Below are positions 6,015-13,390 of a stretch of DNA of 13,642 nt, in pieces (position 1 is the first letter of the stretch; each line of letters opens with the position of its first letter). The position numbers were made by a program, and so were the translations under genes. Origin of the DNA: Desulfobacteraceae bacterium (GTDB taxonomy: Bacteria > Desulfobacterota > Desulfobacteria > Desulfobacterales > UBA11574); contig JABMQM010000398.1 in the NCBI GenBank assembly GCA_013203195.1, positions 1 to 13,642 of the forward strand, in the 5' to 3' direction. The notes below the pieces were generated by a model. The model did not search any database. It worked only from the letters and a program-made list of their open reading frames with translations, and had not been told where the DNA came from.

Positions 6015-6821
6015 ATGGACAAAAATGATTTAAAGAAACTTGCCAAAGATCCAAAATATATTCCGGGCATTTATAATTATTGTGACCGATGGTGCGAACG
6101 ATGCTCGTTTACTTCAAGATGTTTGAATTGCACTCTTGTCAGAGAGCAGTTTGGCGATCTTGAAAAAATTGACGAACTCAACGAGGCCTTTTGGGAAAAA
6201 TTTTCCGAGATGCTCCACAGTACCCTGACCATGATTAAAGAAATGGCTAAAGAACAAGGCATTGATCTTGATTCAATCGATATGGAGAAAGAATCTAATA
6301 ATAAAAACAATAAAGAAGAAAATTCCTTGGCATATCTGATATCACATACTTCCAAAAATTATGCGAAATCTGTTGACCAATGGTTCGATTCAAATGAATA
6401 TTTATTTTTTGAAAAAGAAGCGGAGGTAAATCGAATCCGCATTATCTCCTCGCAAAGAAATCCGATCCAGGAAGCGGAAGGCATAAATGATGCCGTTGAA
6501 ATCCTTAGATGGTATCAATGGCAAATTCACGTAAAGCTCGAAAGGGCCATTGGTAGCGCTTCAACGGAAGAACCACTGGATTTTGGCGAGTTTCCAAAAG
6601 ATTCCGATGGGTCTGCCAAGGTAGCATTGATCGGCACAGATCGCTCAATGTCTGCCTGGAAAGTGTTGTTGACTGCTTTCCCCAGGCAGGCAGAATCAAT
6701 TCTGAGTTTTATTAAGATTTTGGAACATATTAAAAAGGGGCTCGAAACCCAGTTCCCAAATGCAACAAATTTTATAAGACCTGGATTTGATGACAATAAG
6801 GAGCAAGGGCTATCCCCTTAG
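6015..6821 (+). CDS. Conserved hypothetical protein with an N-terminal five-cysteine motif
   Basis: This 268-residue protein has no function I recognise. Its N-terminus has a compact cysteine cluster: C23, C27, C30, C36 and C39 in YNYCDRWCERCSF...RCLNC, which could bind zinc or an iron-sulphur cluster. C23-C27-C30 match the CxxxCxxC spacing of radical-SAM enzymes, but the rest lacks a radical-SAM core and the protein is short. After the cluster come a helical stretch, a low-complexity linker (ESNNKNNKEEN, about residues 93-103) and a helical second half with an aromatic block, EILRWYQWQIHVKLERAIG. No signal peptide or membrane segment is visible, so it is probably cytoplasmic. The ATG at 6015 has only a weak GGAATG upstream. 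It stands alone, with gene-free DNA on both sides. Confidence 0.75.
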   Translation: MDKNDLKKLAKDPKYIPGIYNYCDRWCERCSFTSRCLNCTLVREQFGDLEKIDELNEAFWEKFSEMLHSTLTMIKEMAKEQGIDLDSIDMEKESNNKNNKEENSLAYLISHTSKNYAKSVDQWFDSNEYLFFEKEAEVNRIRIISSQRNPIQEAEGINDAVEILRWYQWQIHVKLERAIGSASTEEPLDFGEFPKDSDGSAKVALIGTDRSMSAWKVLLTAFPRQAESILSFIKILEHIKKGLETQFPNATNFIRPGFDDNKEQGLSP

Positions 6822-7221
6822 TCCCAATGAAACATAGTAACTGTGGTCTTTTCTTGAAAACCAGATATGAGTTGCACTCACATTTCAGTGCGTTTGATGT
6901 TTTTACCGCATTAAAACTCCTGTGACATTCGAAACTTTTTAAACGGCAGCATACTGCCTTGGATCACTATAATATTAATATTCTTGACTATTTGTTTGAT
7001 TTTTGATTGTTTTCTGATGCCGACATAATTCCCCGAACATTAAAAAAGGATCATCATGGCTGTTTAAGCAAAGGGCACCCCTCTTTTCTCTGAAACGAGA
7101 TGAGGGATTTTTCTGTTTTTTGGAATAGTCATTAAGGAAAAAGCCTGTAGTGAGCGGGAAGTATAGCTTTCATAGGCCATTTTAAAGTTGCGTATGCTCT
7201 ACTCGAACGGTCGCCTTTAGC
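6822..7221. other. AT-rich gene-free stretch
   Basis: No convincing coding sequence is seen on either strand. It holds small hairpins: GCACT/AGTGC near 6874-6892 and GGCAG-CATA-CTGCC at 6945-6958, plus the terminator-like structure near 7079. A short open frame on the minus strand (about 7194-7068) has no start signal or recognisable sequence. This looks like a junction zone left by insertion and decay. Confidence 0.5.
7079..7120 (+). terminator. Possible rho-independent terminator
   Basis: CCCTC (7079-7083) pairs with GAGGG (7102-7106) and TCTC (7087-7090) with GAGA (7097-7100), with an asymmetric internal loop and TGAAAC at the tip. A T-rich run, ATTTTTCTGTTTTTT, follows directly. It could end transcription coming from the 6015-6821 gene, although it lies about 250 bases past that stop. 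Confidence 0.45.
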
Positions 7222-7251
7222 TTGACCTCTTACCTTTTATATGCCTATATT
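7222..7251 (+). promoter_or_regulatory. Probable promoter of the MerR-like/methyltransferase/PIN unit
   Basis: TTGACC (7222-7227) and TATATT (7246-7251) each match the sigma-70 consensus at five of six positions and are 18 bases apart. Transcription would begin near 7258, leaving about 40 bases of leader before the ATG at 7299. This argues against the longer in-frame TTG start at 7254. Confidence 0.5.
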
Positions 7252-7298
7252 GGTTGAAAAATGGACAAATAAACCACTTTTTTCAACCGAAAATAAAA

Positions 7299-7754
7299 AT
7301 GAATAAGATCTATCCAACGAATCTAGTTCGAAAATTGACCGGAGTGACTCTTAACCAGTTAAAATACTGGGTACGAATTAATCTTGTTTCTCCAGGAAGA
7401 GACGGCAAGTTTTCTTTTTATTCTTTTAAGGATATCGTTAAGTTACGAGTGTTGGTTTCATTAAGGAAGGAAGGGTTAAGTCTCCAAAAGATGAGAGAAG
7501 GTATAAGAAACTTAACCAAGATGCTGCCAGATGAAGAACCTCTTTCTCGATTGGTTATCTATACCGATGGAATGGACATGATTGTCGTTGAAAAAGGGAA
7601 ATACTTTAGCGCTATAACAAGACAACAGTATTTCCGATTTGACACGGAACAGATCAGGACTGAAATTATTAAATTACAAAAAATGAATAGCCTTTTCCCG
7701 AAAGTAAAGGATGATCTTAGAAATGAAAAAGTAATATTGCTTCCACATAGTTAA
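7299..7754 (+). CDS. MerR-like helix-turn-helix protein
   Basis: The 151-residue product begins with a winged HTH of MerR type: NLVRKLTGVTLNQLKYWVR as the helix-turn-helix, then FYSFKDIVKLRVLVSL and EGLSLQKMREGI (about residues 8-70). The second half (LVIYTDGMDMIVVEKG..., a beta-rich part) resembles the C-terminal part of small MerR-like regulators and DUF433-type antitoxins, but I cannot assign it firmly. It has no metal-sensing cysteines of classical MerR proteins. ATG at 7299 is preferred because the promoter at 7222-7251 would place the transcript start downstream of the alternative TTG at 7254. The methyltransferase gene begins 34 bases after its stop, so it probably controls, or belongs to, the same operon. 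Whether it is a regulator or an antitoxin is an inference. Confidence 0.72.
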   Translation: MNKIYPTNLVRKLTGVTLNQLKYWVRINLVSPGRDGKFSFYSFKDIVKLRVLVSLRKEGLSLQKMREGIRNLTKMLPDEEPLSRLVIYTDGMDMIVVEKGKYFSAITRQQYFRFDTEQIRTEIIKLQKMNSLFPKVKDDLRNEKVILLPHS

Positions 7755-7788
7755 GCTATTGCAGGATGGATGAAAGAACACTTTAGCA

Positions 7789-10329
7789 ATGAATGTGTTA
7801 AACATAGTTCGCAATGAATTAAATCAATTAGGTTATTTAGACAACCTATTACAGGAAGATTATGTCTTCGATGATGCCTCTGTTTCTGGAATTCGAGAGC
7901 TAAATATTCCCTTAGCGGCATTCGCACAATGGCCGCCTTCCTATCGTAACGCTTGCATCGGTGTGCTGACTGCAAATGGTCAATCGGGGCCGCAATATGT
8001 TTCGGGCTATCGAGCCCTCGGCGCCCCCATGTTTTTTGAAGTGTCTCATGATCATATCGTCCGTTACCGTGTTGAGGCCTCTGGTCAAGCCGTTTTTTTA
8101 GAATCCATCCCAGTTCAAGATATCCGTAAAGCTTTTAAGGTCAATAGAAATAAATGGTGCCCCGACGCAATTTTTCGTGCCAAAGCTATCACACCATTAA
8201 CAGACCCTGTCCAACTTGATTTTGTCGATATAGGACTTCTCCCGGCCTTGAAAGGTATGATTCACGACAAATTGGATCGCCTGCTTAAGGGTACTCTTCA
8301 TGAAGCAATCAATATATATAAGGATAATACATCCGGCAATAGACCCGATGAGACCTTGTTTTTTCGCCTGGTTTTCCGTTTCCTTGCTGCAAAAGTTTTC
8401 AAGGACAAGAGACATCCGGGCAATTGGAATGACTCACAGGCGAATACTATCATAAAAGAGATTCAGGAATTTTATGGCTTTACAGAGGCAGATATGCAAG
8501 GGATTCTTGATGAGCCCTGCACGCAACAGGCTGTCTGGGATAAGTTTCGAAATGCTTTTAACTTTCAAAATCTCTCAGTGGATGACCTGGCGTTTATTTA
8601 TGAAAACACTCTAATCCGAAAGGAATTCCGCAAACAGTATGGTATACACAGTACACCCCAGGCTATAGCCGAGCTTATTGTCGATCGCCTCCCCTTCGAA
8701 TCTTTAGCAGAGAATGAACGGTTTGTTATAGAGCCTTGTGCAGGGCACGGAGTTTTTTTGGTTGCTGCCCTGCGTCGGCTCCGTGAATTATTGCCTGCAT
8801 CTTGGACGGGCCAAGAGAGACACAGATACCTAAAGGACCGGCTAACTGCCATAGAGGTGGATGTTTTTGCCGCAGAAGTCTGTCGCTTATCTCTGATGCT
8901 GGCGGATTATCCCAATCCAGACGGATGGCAAATTATATCTCAAGATATTTTCACCAGCGATGTGCTGAAAAAGCAGTTAAAAACATCGCAAATTGTTCTC
9001 TGTAATCCCCCTTTTGAAGATTTTACTCCAGATGAAAAAAAACATTACGGCAACAGAATTTCAAGTGTCCACAAACCTTATGAGATACTAAACAATGTAA
9101 TGGAAAATCCCCCTGCCATGTTAGGCTTTGTCTTGCCAAAATCAGCCATAATGGGAAGAAGATACAGAGACATGCAGGATAGAATTGCTAGAACTTATAA
9201 GGATGTAGAAACAATCGCTCTGCCGGATCGAATCTTTGCGTTTTCAGAGCAAGAAACCATGTTAGTTCTTGCTTCAGATCGAAATAGAGCCACCAAAACA
9301 AATGTTTTTGTCCGCACTTTTTGGATACGCGAAAACGATAGGCGACCGTTGCTTGAAACAGGTCAATTGCCCGAAGGCATTAGTAAGGATATAAATCGCT
9401 CAACTCACAGGGAATTCATTTCTTTAAGGAACGTGCCACTTAATGAGATTTGGAACTATCTTAAAAACCATCCCCGTTTAGAAGCTATTGCTGACTTTCA
9501 TCAAGGTATTTGGTGGAACGTTTCTCTCGAAAAGAATAGAAACAGCTTAATATCTTCTGAACCAAATCATGGATTTAAAAAAGGCTTGGATACTGTTCAA
9601 GGAAAAATTGAGGCTTACAATGTTCAAAGATTTGTATATCTTAATATAGATGAACAGTACCGGCGCACAACCGCTCATTCATTTCCTTGGGGCAAACCTA
9701 AAGTTATTGCTAATAGTCGCAGAATAAGCCGTGGGTCATGGCGGATTGTTGGTTATCCAGATTCAAGCGGCTTGGTTTGTACTAAGAATTTTATGGGAAT
9801 CTGGCCCAATAAAGATATTAATATTGAGGTACTTTCAGCGCTGATTAACTCTCCTTTGGTTAATGCTGCGCTCTATCTTAAGGGGTATGGGCGTGATAAT
9901 TCAATTCGTATATTGGAACAGATTCCAATTCCTCTTCCCGGAGCTATTGATACTGTAAGAATCACTCAGTTCGTCAGGTACTATGCCAAACTCAGATCAG
10001 GATTTAAAAGAGGGCCAGCGAAAGCACCAATCATCCAAGAAGCCATTCAGACACTTATGGAAATTGACGGTTTGGTTCTAAAAGCCTACGATCTCCCCCC
10101 AAGGCTTGAACGCAAGCTGCTGGAATTTTTTAGAGGGTACACACGGCCTGTTCCATTTGATTTTCCCAATTATTACCCGGAAGACTTTAAACCTCGCATT
10201 CCTTTACACAAATATCTTGAGATGGATTTAAAACAAGCCAGTGCAGGAGAACTGCTCAAAAGAATCACGCCCTTTGATTCCGAAGATATGCATGATTTTT
10301 TTATGGACATTGAGGCAGGGCAATCCTGA
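7789..10329 (+). CDS. N6-adenine-type DNA methyltransferase (Eco57I/type IIG-like architecture)
   Basis: The 846-residue protein has the gamma-class N6-adenine methyltransferase order. An N-terminal region (1-270) is of unknown fold. GIHSTPQAIAELIVDRL (285-301) is followed by the SAM-binding motif I, FVIEPCAGHGVFLVAAL (312-328), where EPCAGHG replaces the common DPxxGxG. AIEVDVFAAEVCRL (354-367) follows, then the catalytic NPPF (406-409). The C-terminal half looks like a target-recognition domain (VLSALINSPLVNAALYLKG, IRILEQIPIPLP around 681-716). It probably methylates adenine in a specific DNA sequence. I see no clear PD-ExK nuclease motif or helicase motif. The stop TGA overlaps the ATG of the PIN gene by one base. 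Frequent ATA, AGA and TTA codons contrast with the neighbouring translation genes and suggest transfer. Confidence 0.87.
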   Translation: MNVLNIVRNELNQLGYLDNLLQEDYVFDDASVSGIRELNIPLAAFAQWPPSYRNACIGVLTANGQSGPQYVSGYRALGAPMFFEVSHDHIVRYRVEASGQAVFLESIPVQDIRKAFKVNRNKWCPDAIFRAKAITPLTDPVQLDFVDIGLLPALKGMIHDKLDRLLKGTLHEAINIYKDNTSGNRPDETLFFRLVFRFLAAKVFKDKRHPGNWNDSQANTIIKEIQEFYGFTEADMQGILDEPCTQQAVWDKFRNAFNFQNLSVDDLAFIYENTLIRKEFRKQYGIHSTPQAIAELIVDRLPFESLAENERFVIEPCAGHGVFLVAALRRLRELLPASWTGQERHRYLKDRLTAIEVDVFAAEVCRLSLMLADYPNPDGWQIISQDIFTSDVLKKQLKTSQIVLCNPPFEDFTPDEKKHYGNRISSVHKPYEILNNVMENPPAMLGFVLPKSAIMGRRYRDMQDRIARTYKDVETIALPDRIFAFSEQETMLVLASDRNRATKTNVFVRTFWIRENDRRPLLETGQLPEGISKDINRSTHREFISLRNVPLNEIWNYLKNHPRLEAIADFHQGIWWNVSLEKNRNSLISSEPNHGFKKGLDTVQGKIEAYNVQRFVYLNIDEQYRRTTAHSFPWGKPKVIANSRRISRGSWRIVGYPDSSGLVCTKNFMGIWPNKDINIEVLSALINSPLVNAALYLKGYGRDNSIRILEQIPIPLPGAIDTVRITQFVRYYAKLRSGFKRGPAKAPIIQEAIQTLMEIDGLVLKAYDLPPRLERKLLEFFRGYTRPVPFDFPNYYPEDFKPRIPLHKYLEMDLKQASAGELLKRITPFDSEDMHDFFMDIEAGQS

Positions 10330-10838
10330 TGGACGGATACCTTTTTGATACTAATGCAGTTAGTCCTCTTTGGAATGTCAGGCACCCTGAACATAATACA
10401 ATCAAAACTTTTTTTGCAAGCGTTTCCGGTTCCCCCGTTTGGTTCTCCACTATAGTCCTGGCAGAAATAGAATACGGACTTAAAGTAACTCCAAAAATCG
10501 ATGTGGAGAGTCGGAATCAAGTCAAGCGCGAAATGTCGAAGTGCCCTCTCATACTTGATATTGATAAGCATACCATTGGTCCCTATTCGGACTTACGGGC
10601 AGAACTGTTTAAATATTATTCACCAAGAAAACGCAGAGGAAGGCTGACAGTAAAATGGCCGGAAGACCTTGTTGAACGAACTAGCGCCAAAGAACTTGGT
10701 ATCCAGGAGAACGATATCTGGATAGCAGCACAGTCGATTCAATACAATTTAATACTTGTTACTGAAGATCACATGTCACGGCTTGTGGAAGTTTCTCATT
10801 CACTCAGTAATCCCCTGCAAATTGCGAAATGGAGATAG
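10329..10838 (+). CDS. PIN-domain nuclease (VapC-like)
   Basis: PIN domains are metal-dependent RNases, and VapC-type toxins cut tRNA or rRNA. All four expected acidic positions are visible in this 169-residue protein: D7 in YLFDTNAVS, E46 in VLAEIEYGL, D129 in ENDIWIAAQS and D147 in LVTEDH, so it is probably active. It is longer than typical VapC proteins; residues about 96-122 contain a basic insert (SPRKRRGRLTVKW...) that could bind nucleic acid or a partner. The ATG overlaps the methyltransferase stop (TGATG), implying tight translational coupling. No canonical VapB antitoxin lies next to it; the MerR-like gene two genes upstream is the only candidate. It is followed by a strong hairpin. 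Confidence 0.9.
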   Translation: MDGYLFDTNAVSPLWNVRHPEHNTIKTFFASVSGSPVWFSTIVLAEIEYGLKVTPKIDVESRNQVKREMSKCPLILDIDKHTIGPYSDLRAELFKYYSPRKRRGRLTVKWPEDLVERTSAKELGIQENDIWIAAQSIQYNLILVTEDHMSRLVEVSHSLSNPLQIAKWR

Positions 10839-10873
10839 GAAGGGAGAAATTCCAAACAGCTTCTGTAATATTT

Positions 10874-10904
10874 CAGAAAAGCCAGACAGTGTCTGGCCTT
10901 TCTG
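10874..10904. terminator. Strong hairpin after the PIN gene
   Basis: GCCAGAC (10881-10887) and GTCTGGC (10891-10897) form a seven-base stem with an AGT loop. After one mismatch, CAGAAA (10874-10879) and TTTCTG (10899-10904) extend it by six pairs. The T-run on the plus strand is poor; on the minus strand TTTTCTG follows the core. It probably ends the upstream unit, perhaps in both directions. Confidence 0.55.
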
Positions 10905-10960
10905 CTACCGATATGCCGCTCAAATTGGGTTCTAAATTTCCGCTGTCAAGGTCACATTAT

Positions 10961-10989
10961 TTGATACATATCTGATTTAAATATTTAAA
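10961..10989 (+). promoter_or_regulatory. Weak candidate promoter for the 106-residue/SWIM gene pair
   Basis: TTGATA (10961-10966) and TTTAAA (10984-10989) are 17 bases apart in AT-rich DNA about 40 bases before the next start codon. The match is only moderate and AT-rich DNA produces such pairs by chance. Confidence 0.3.
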
Positions 10990-11030
10990 CAATGATATCT
11001 TGCCGATTGTGATTCTATAAGGGAAAAGGA

Positions 11031-11351
11031 ATGCACAGATACACCAAAGCACAAAAAAAGAAACTGCGTGAACTGGCTGGCATTGCCAACGAGCGTGAGT
11101 TGGATCAAGAGATGGAAAAGCTTTTTCAGCATTTTGAAAACTGGCGGAGCGGGAAGATAAGCTGCTTTGAGTTAAGCGATTTGATACATAAATTCCACCA
11201 AGGGGCATCCAGAGAGATCTGGACAACGTATGCCTATGGTGATCCGGATACGGCGGTTTCCAGAGCCCTTGTACTTGGTTTTTTGAAAAGAGAAGAGATT
11301 TCAGAGGAACTTTTGAAGATTTTGGAACCTAGAACTGATCTGTTTAGGTAA
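11031..11351 (+). CDS. Conserved 106-residue protein of unknown function
   Basis: I recognise the general type, a small conserved bacterial protein of about 105 residues, but no function. It opens with a basic helix (YTKAQKKKLRELAGIANERE), then ELDQEMEKLFQHFENWRSGK, the likely core ISCFELSDLIHKFHQGASRE, and a helical end with VSRALVLGFLKREEIS. It is all-helical in appearance, cytoplasmic, and has no membrane segment or catalytic motif. AAGGG (11019-11023), seven bases upstream, supports the ATG at 11031. Its stop is 30 bases before the SWIM-domain gene, so the two are probably one operon and may act together. Confidence 0.8.
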   Translation: MHRYTKAQKKKLRELAGIANERELDQEMEKLFQHFENWRSGKISCFELSDLIHKFHQGASREIWTTYAYGDPDTAVSRALVLGFLKREEISEELLKILEPRTDLFR

Positions 11352-11381
11352 TAATGAAGCCTCTTTATTGAAAGATAAAAC

Positions 11382-13319
11382 ATGGTCCGAAAACACAAAC
11401 AAACTGATCCTTTTGAAGACTTAACCTGGAACGACTTGACTGCCTGGGCCGGGAGCAAAATTGTATCCCGAGGTAAAAATTACCAGAGAAACGGCTACGT
11501 TGAAGATTTAGCTCGTATGTCTGACGGGAGTTTGATCGCCTGGGTGGAAGGGACAAAGAGATACGCTACCAAGGTGCTTTTCGAAGACGGCGAGTTGGAG
11601 TCTAATTGTACCTGTCCATATTGGGACACCTGCAAGCATGCCGTGGCCATGGTGGTCGAATACCTTGATTGTCTGAAACAGAATGTAAAGATTCCCAAGG
11701 TTACCCAAAAAGACAGACGCTTGAAACTGTTTGATGAGTTTGGGGAAGATGAAGACTGGTTGGACGCAGATGACGACATGAATGGATTTGACGACTTTTC
11801 TCCTCAACAAAAAAAGGTAGCCGATGTCAGTTTTCTGGAACCCTTTCTAAAAAAACATACTAAAGCGCAACTAATCGAACTTACCAAGAATCTGGCCGAA
11901 TGCTATCCCAATGTTTTGGAACATTTGCTTGATCAAATCGATCTGTCCAAGGGGACCGTGAACAATATGGTGGATGCAGTGCGAAACGAGATTATGGAAC
12001 TCAGCTCGGAACCCGGATGGCAGAATTATTGGCGCGGCGAGGGATATACCCCGGATTATTCGCGGGTGAAACATCGCCTGGAGGCGCTTTTAGATCAGGG
12101 GCATGCCGACGAGGTGGTTGCTCTGGGTGAAGAGCTGCTGACGGCGGGAACATCCCAGGTTGAAATAAGCGATGACAACGGCGAAACCTATGAAGAAATT
12201 GCATCCTGCATGAATGTAGTCTTTCGGGCGCTGTCTCAATCTTCGCTTTCACCGGCCGAGCAAATGTTGTGGGCAGTGGATAGAGAGTTGGAAGATCAGT
12301 ATTCGCTTTGTGAGGGCGTTAAAGTATTCTGGGAATTGAAACAAAAAAAGGCCGACTGGAAGAAATTGGCAGACGATCTGTTAAGGCGGTTGAAAAGCTT
12401 TCCAAAAATAAAGGATGATGGCCTTTCGTCCAATTACCGCCGGGATCGCTTGACCGACTGGATCATTACTGCGCTGGACAATTCGGGGCGTGATGGTGAA
12501 ATCATTCCGCTTTGTGAAAAAGAGGCGGTGAAGACCGGTAGTTATGTTCGACTGGTTCGTATGCTTATGGAAACAAAGCAATGGAAAGCGGCTGAACAAT
12601 GGATTCATAAAGGGATTAAGGCTACCCAGGAAAAATGGCCGGGTATTTCCAGCCAATTGAAAACAGCCTTGCGGGAAATGAAGGAAAAACAAGGCGATTG
12701 GCTTCAGGTCGCTACCTTGCGAGCGGATGATTTATTTAGTGACCCGACACTTCAAACCTTTCAGGAATTCCAAAAAACGGCGAGAAAGGTCAAAGTCTGG
12801 ACAAAGGTAAAGCCAGTTGTTCTACAATATCTGGAAATCGGCAAGTTGCCACAAAGCGGATCATCATGGCCCTTGCCTGAAACGGGCATCCCAAAAACCA
12901 AGGAGCGTCGGCCAAGGCAATTTCCATTGACTGAAACGTTGATTGATATCGCTATCTATGAAAAACGGCCTGATGATGTTATCCGCTGGTATGATCAACG
13001 TAAGTCTCAAAAAGTCGGCTGGTGGTTGAGTGAGTTTCAGGAAGACAAAATCGCCGGAGCGTTGGCGGACAAATATCCTGACAGGGCCATGGATATTTGG
13101 AAAAGACTGGCCACCAACCTGATCGCCCAGGTAAAACCAAAAGCGTATGCAAAGGCCGCCGTATACCTTGGAAAAATCCAGCGCGTGCTGAAGAGTCAGT
13201 CCAAGGACAAGGAATGGCAGATTTATCTTGCCAAAATTCGAAAAGAGCATGCCAGAAAAAGAAAACTTCTTGAAATTTTGGACGGTTTGAATGACAAACG
13301 AATCGTGGATATCCTTTAG
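11382..13319 (+). CDS. SWIM zinc-finger protein with a long helical-repeat C-terminus
   Basis: The 645-residue protein has a SWIM zinc finger near its N-terminus: C76, C78, C84 and H86 in CTCPYWDTCKHAVAMVVEYL, matching CxCxnCxH. SWIM fingers bind DNA or proteins and occur with SNF2-type helicases and recombination factors. The region before it (WAGSKIVSRGKNYQRNGYV) is the usual lead-in of this family. An acidic stretch follows (FGEDEDWLDADDDMNGFDD, about 119-137). The remainder is helical, with TPR-like pairs such as RMLMETKQWKAAEQWIHKG and DKYPDRAMDIWKRLA, suggesting a protein-binding scaffold. No catalytic domain is seen. The ATG at 11382 has only a weak GAAAG upstream. The partner is probably the preceding small protein; cellular role unknown. 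Confidence 0.85.
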   Translation: MVRKHKQTDPFEDLTWNDLTAWAGSKIVSRGKNYQRNGYVEDLARMSDGSLIAWVEGTKRYATKVLFEDGELESNCTCPYWDTCKHAVAMVVEYLDCLKQNVKIPKVTQKDRRLKLFDEFGEDEDWLDADDDMNGFDDFSPQQKKVADVSFLEPFLKKHTKAQLIELTKNLAECYPNVLEHLLDQIDLSKGTVNNMVDAVRNEIMELSSEPGWQNYWRGEGYTPDYSRVKHRLEALLDQGHADEVVALGEELLTAGTSQVEISDDNGETYEEIASCMNVVFRALSQSSLSPAEQMLWAVDRELEDQYSLCEGVKVFWELKQKKADWKKLADDLLRRLKSFPKIKDDGLSSNYRRDRLTDWIITALDNSGRDGEIIPLCEKEAVKTGSYVRLVRMLMETKQWKAAEQWIHKGIKATQEKWPGISSQLKTALREMKEKQGDWLQVATLRADDLFSDPTLQTFQEFQKTARKVKVWTKVKPVVLQYLEIGKLPQSGSSWPLPETGIPKTKERRPRQFPLTETLIDIAIYEKRPDDVIRWYDQRKSQKVGWWLSEFQEDKIAGALADKYPDRAMDIWKRLATNLIAQVKPKAYAKAAVYLGKIQRVLKSQSKDKEWQIYLAKIRKEHARKRKLLEILDGLNDKRIVDIL

Positions 13320-13390
13320 TGAGCAAAGACAGAATAGAAAATTGTGTTAGATGTCCTTCAACAATATGAGGCATTATGGTTTAAGGCTCT

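Noticed and set aside
6075..6135. Radical-SAM enzyme call for the 6015-6821 protein from its CxxxCxxC spacing
   Set aside because: No GGE or other core motifs of the radical-SAM barrel follow, and the chain is helical and short.
7068..7194. Open frame on the minus strand in the AT-rich gap
   Set aside because: Only about 40 codons, no ribosome-binding site, no recognisable protein pattern, and it crosses a terminator-like hairpin.
7254..7298. Longer MerR-like protein starting at TTG 7254
   Set aside because: It has no ribosome-binding site and would start upstream of the transcript start predicted from the promoter at 7222-7251; the HTH is complete from 7299.
10959..11191. 12-base direct repeat ATTTGATACATA (near 10959 and 11180) as an attachment site
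   Set aside because: One copy lies inside the coding sequence of the 106-residue protein and the interval holds no mobile gene; chance in AT-rich DNA is likely.
11508..11810. Minus-strand open frames opposite the SWIM and methyltransferase genes
   Set aside because: They are shadows of well-supported genes and lack start signals or protein-like motifs.
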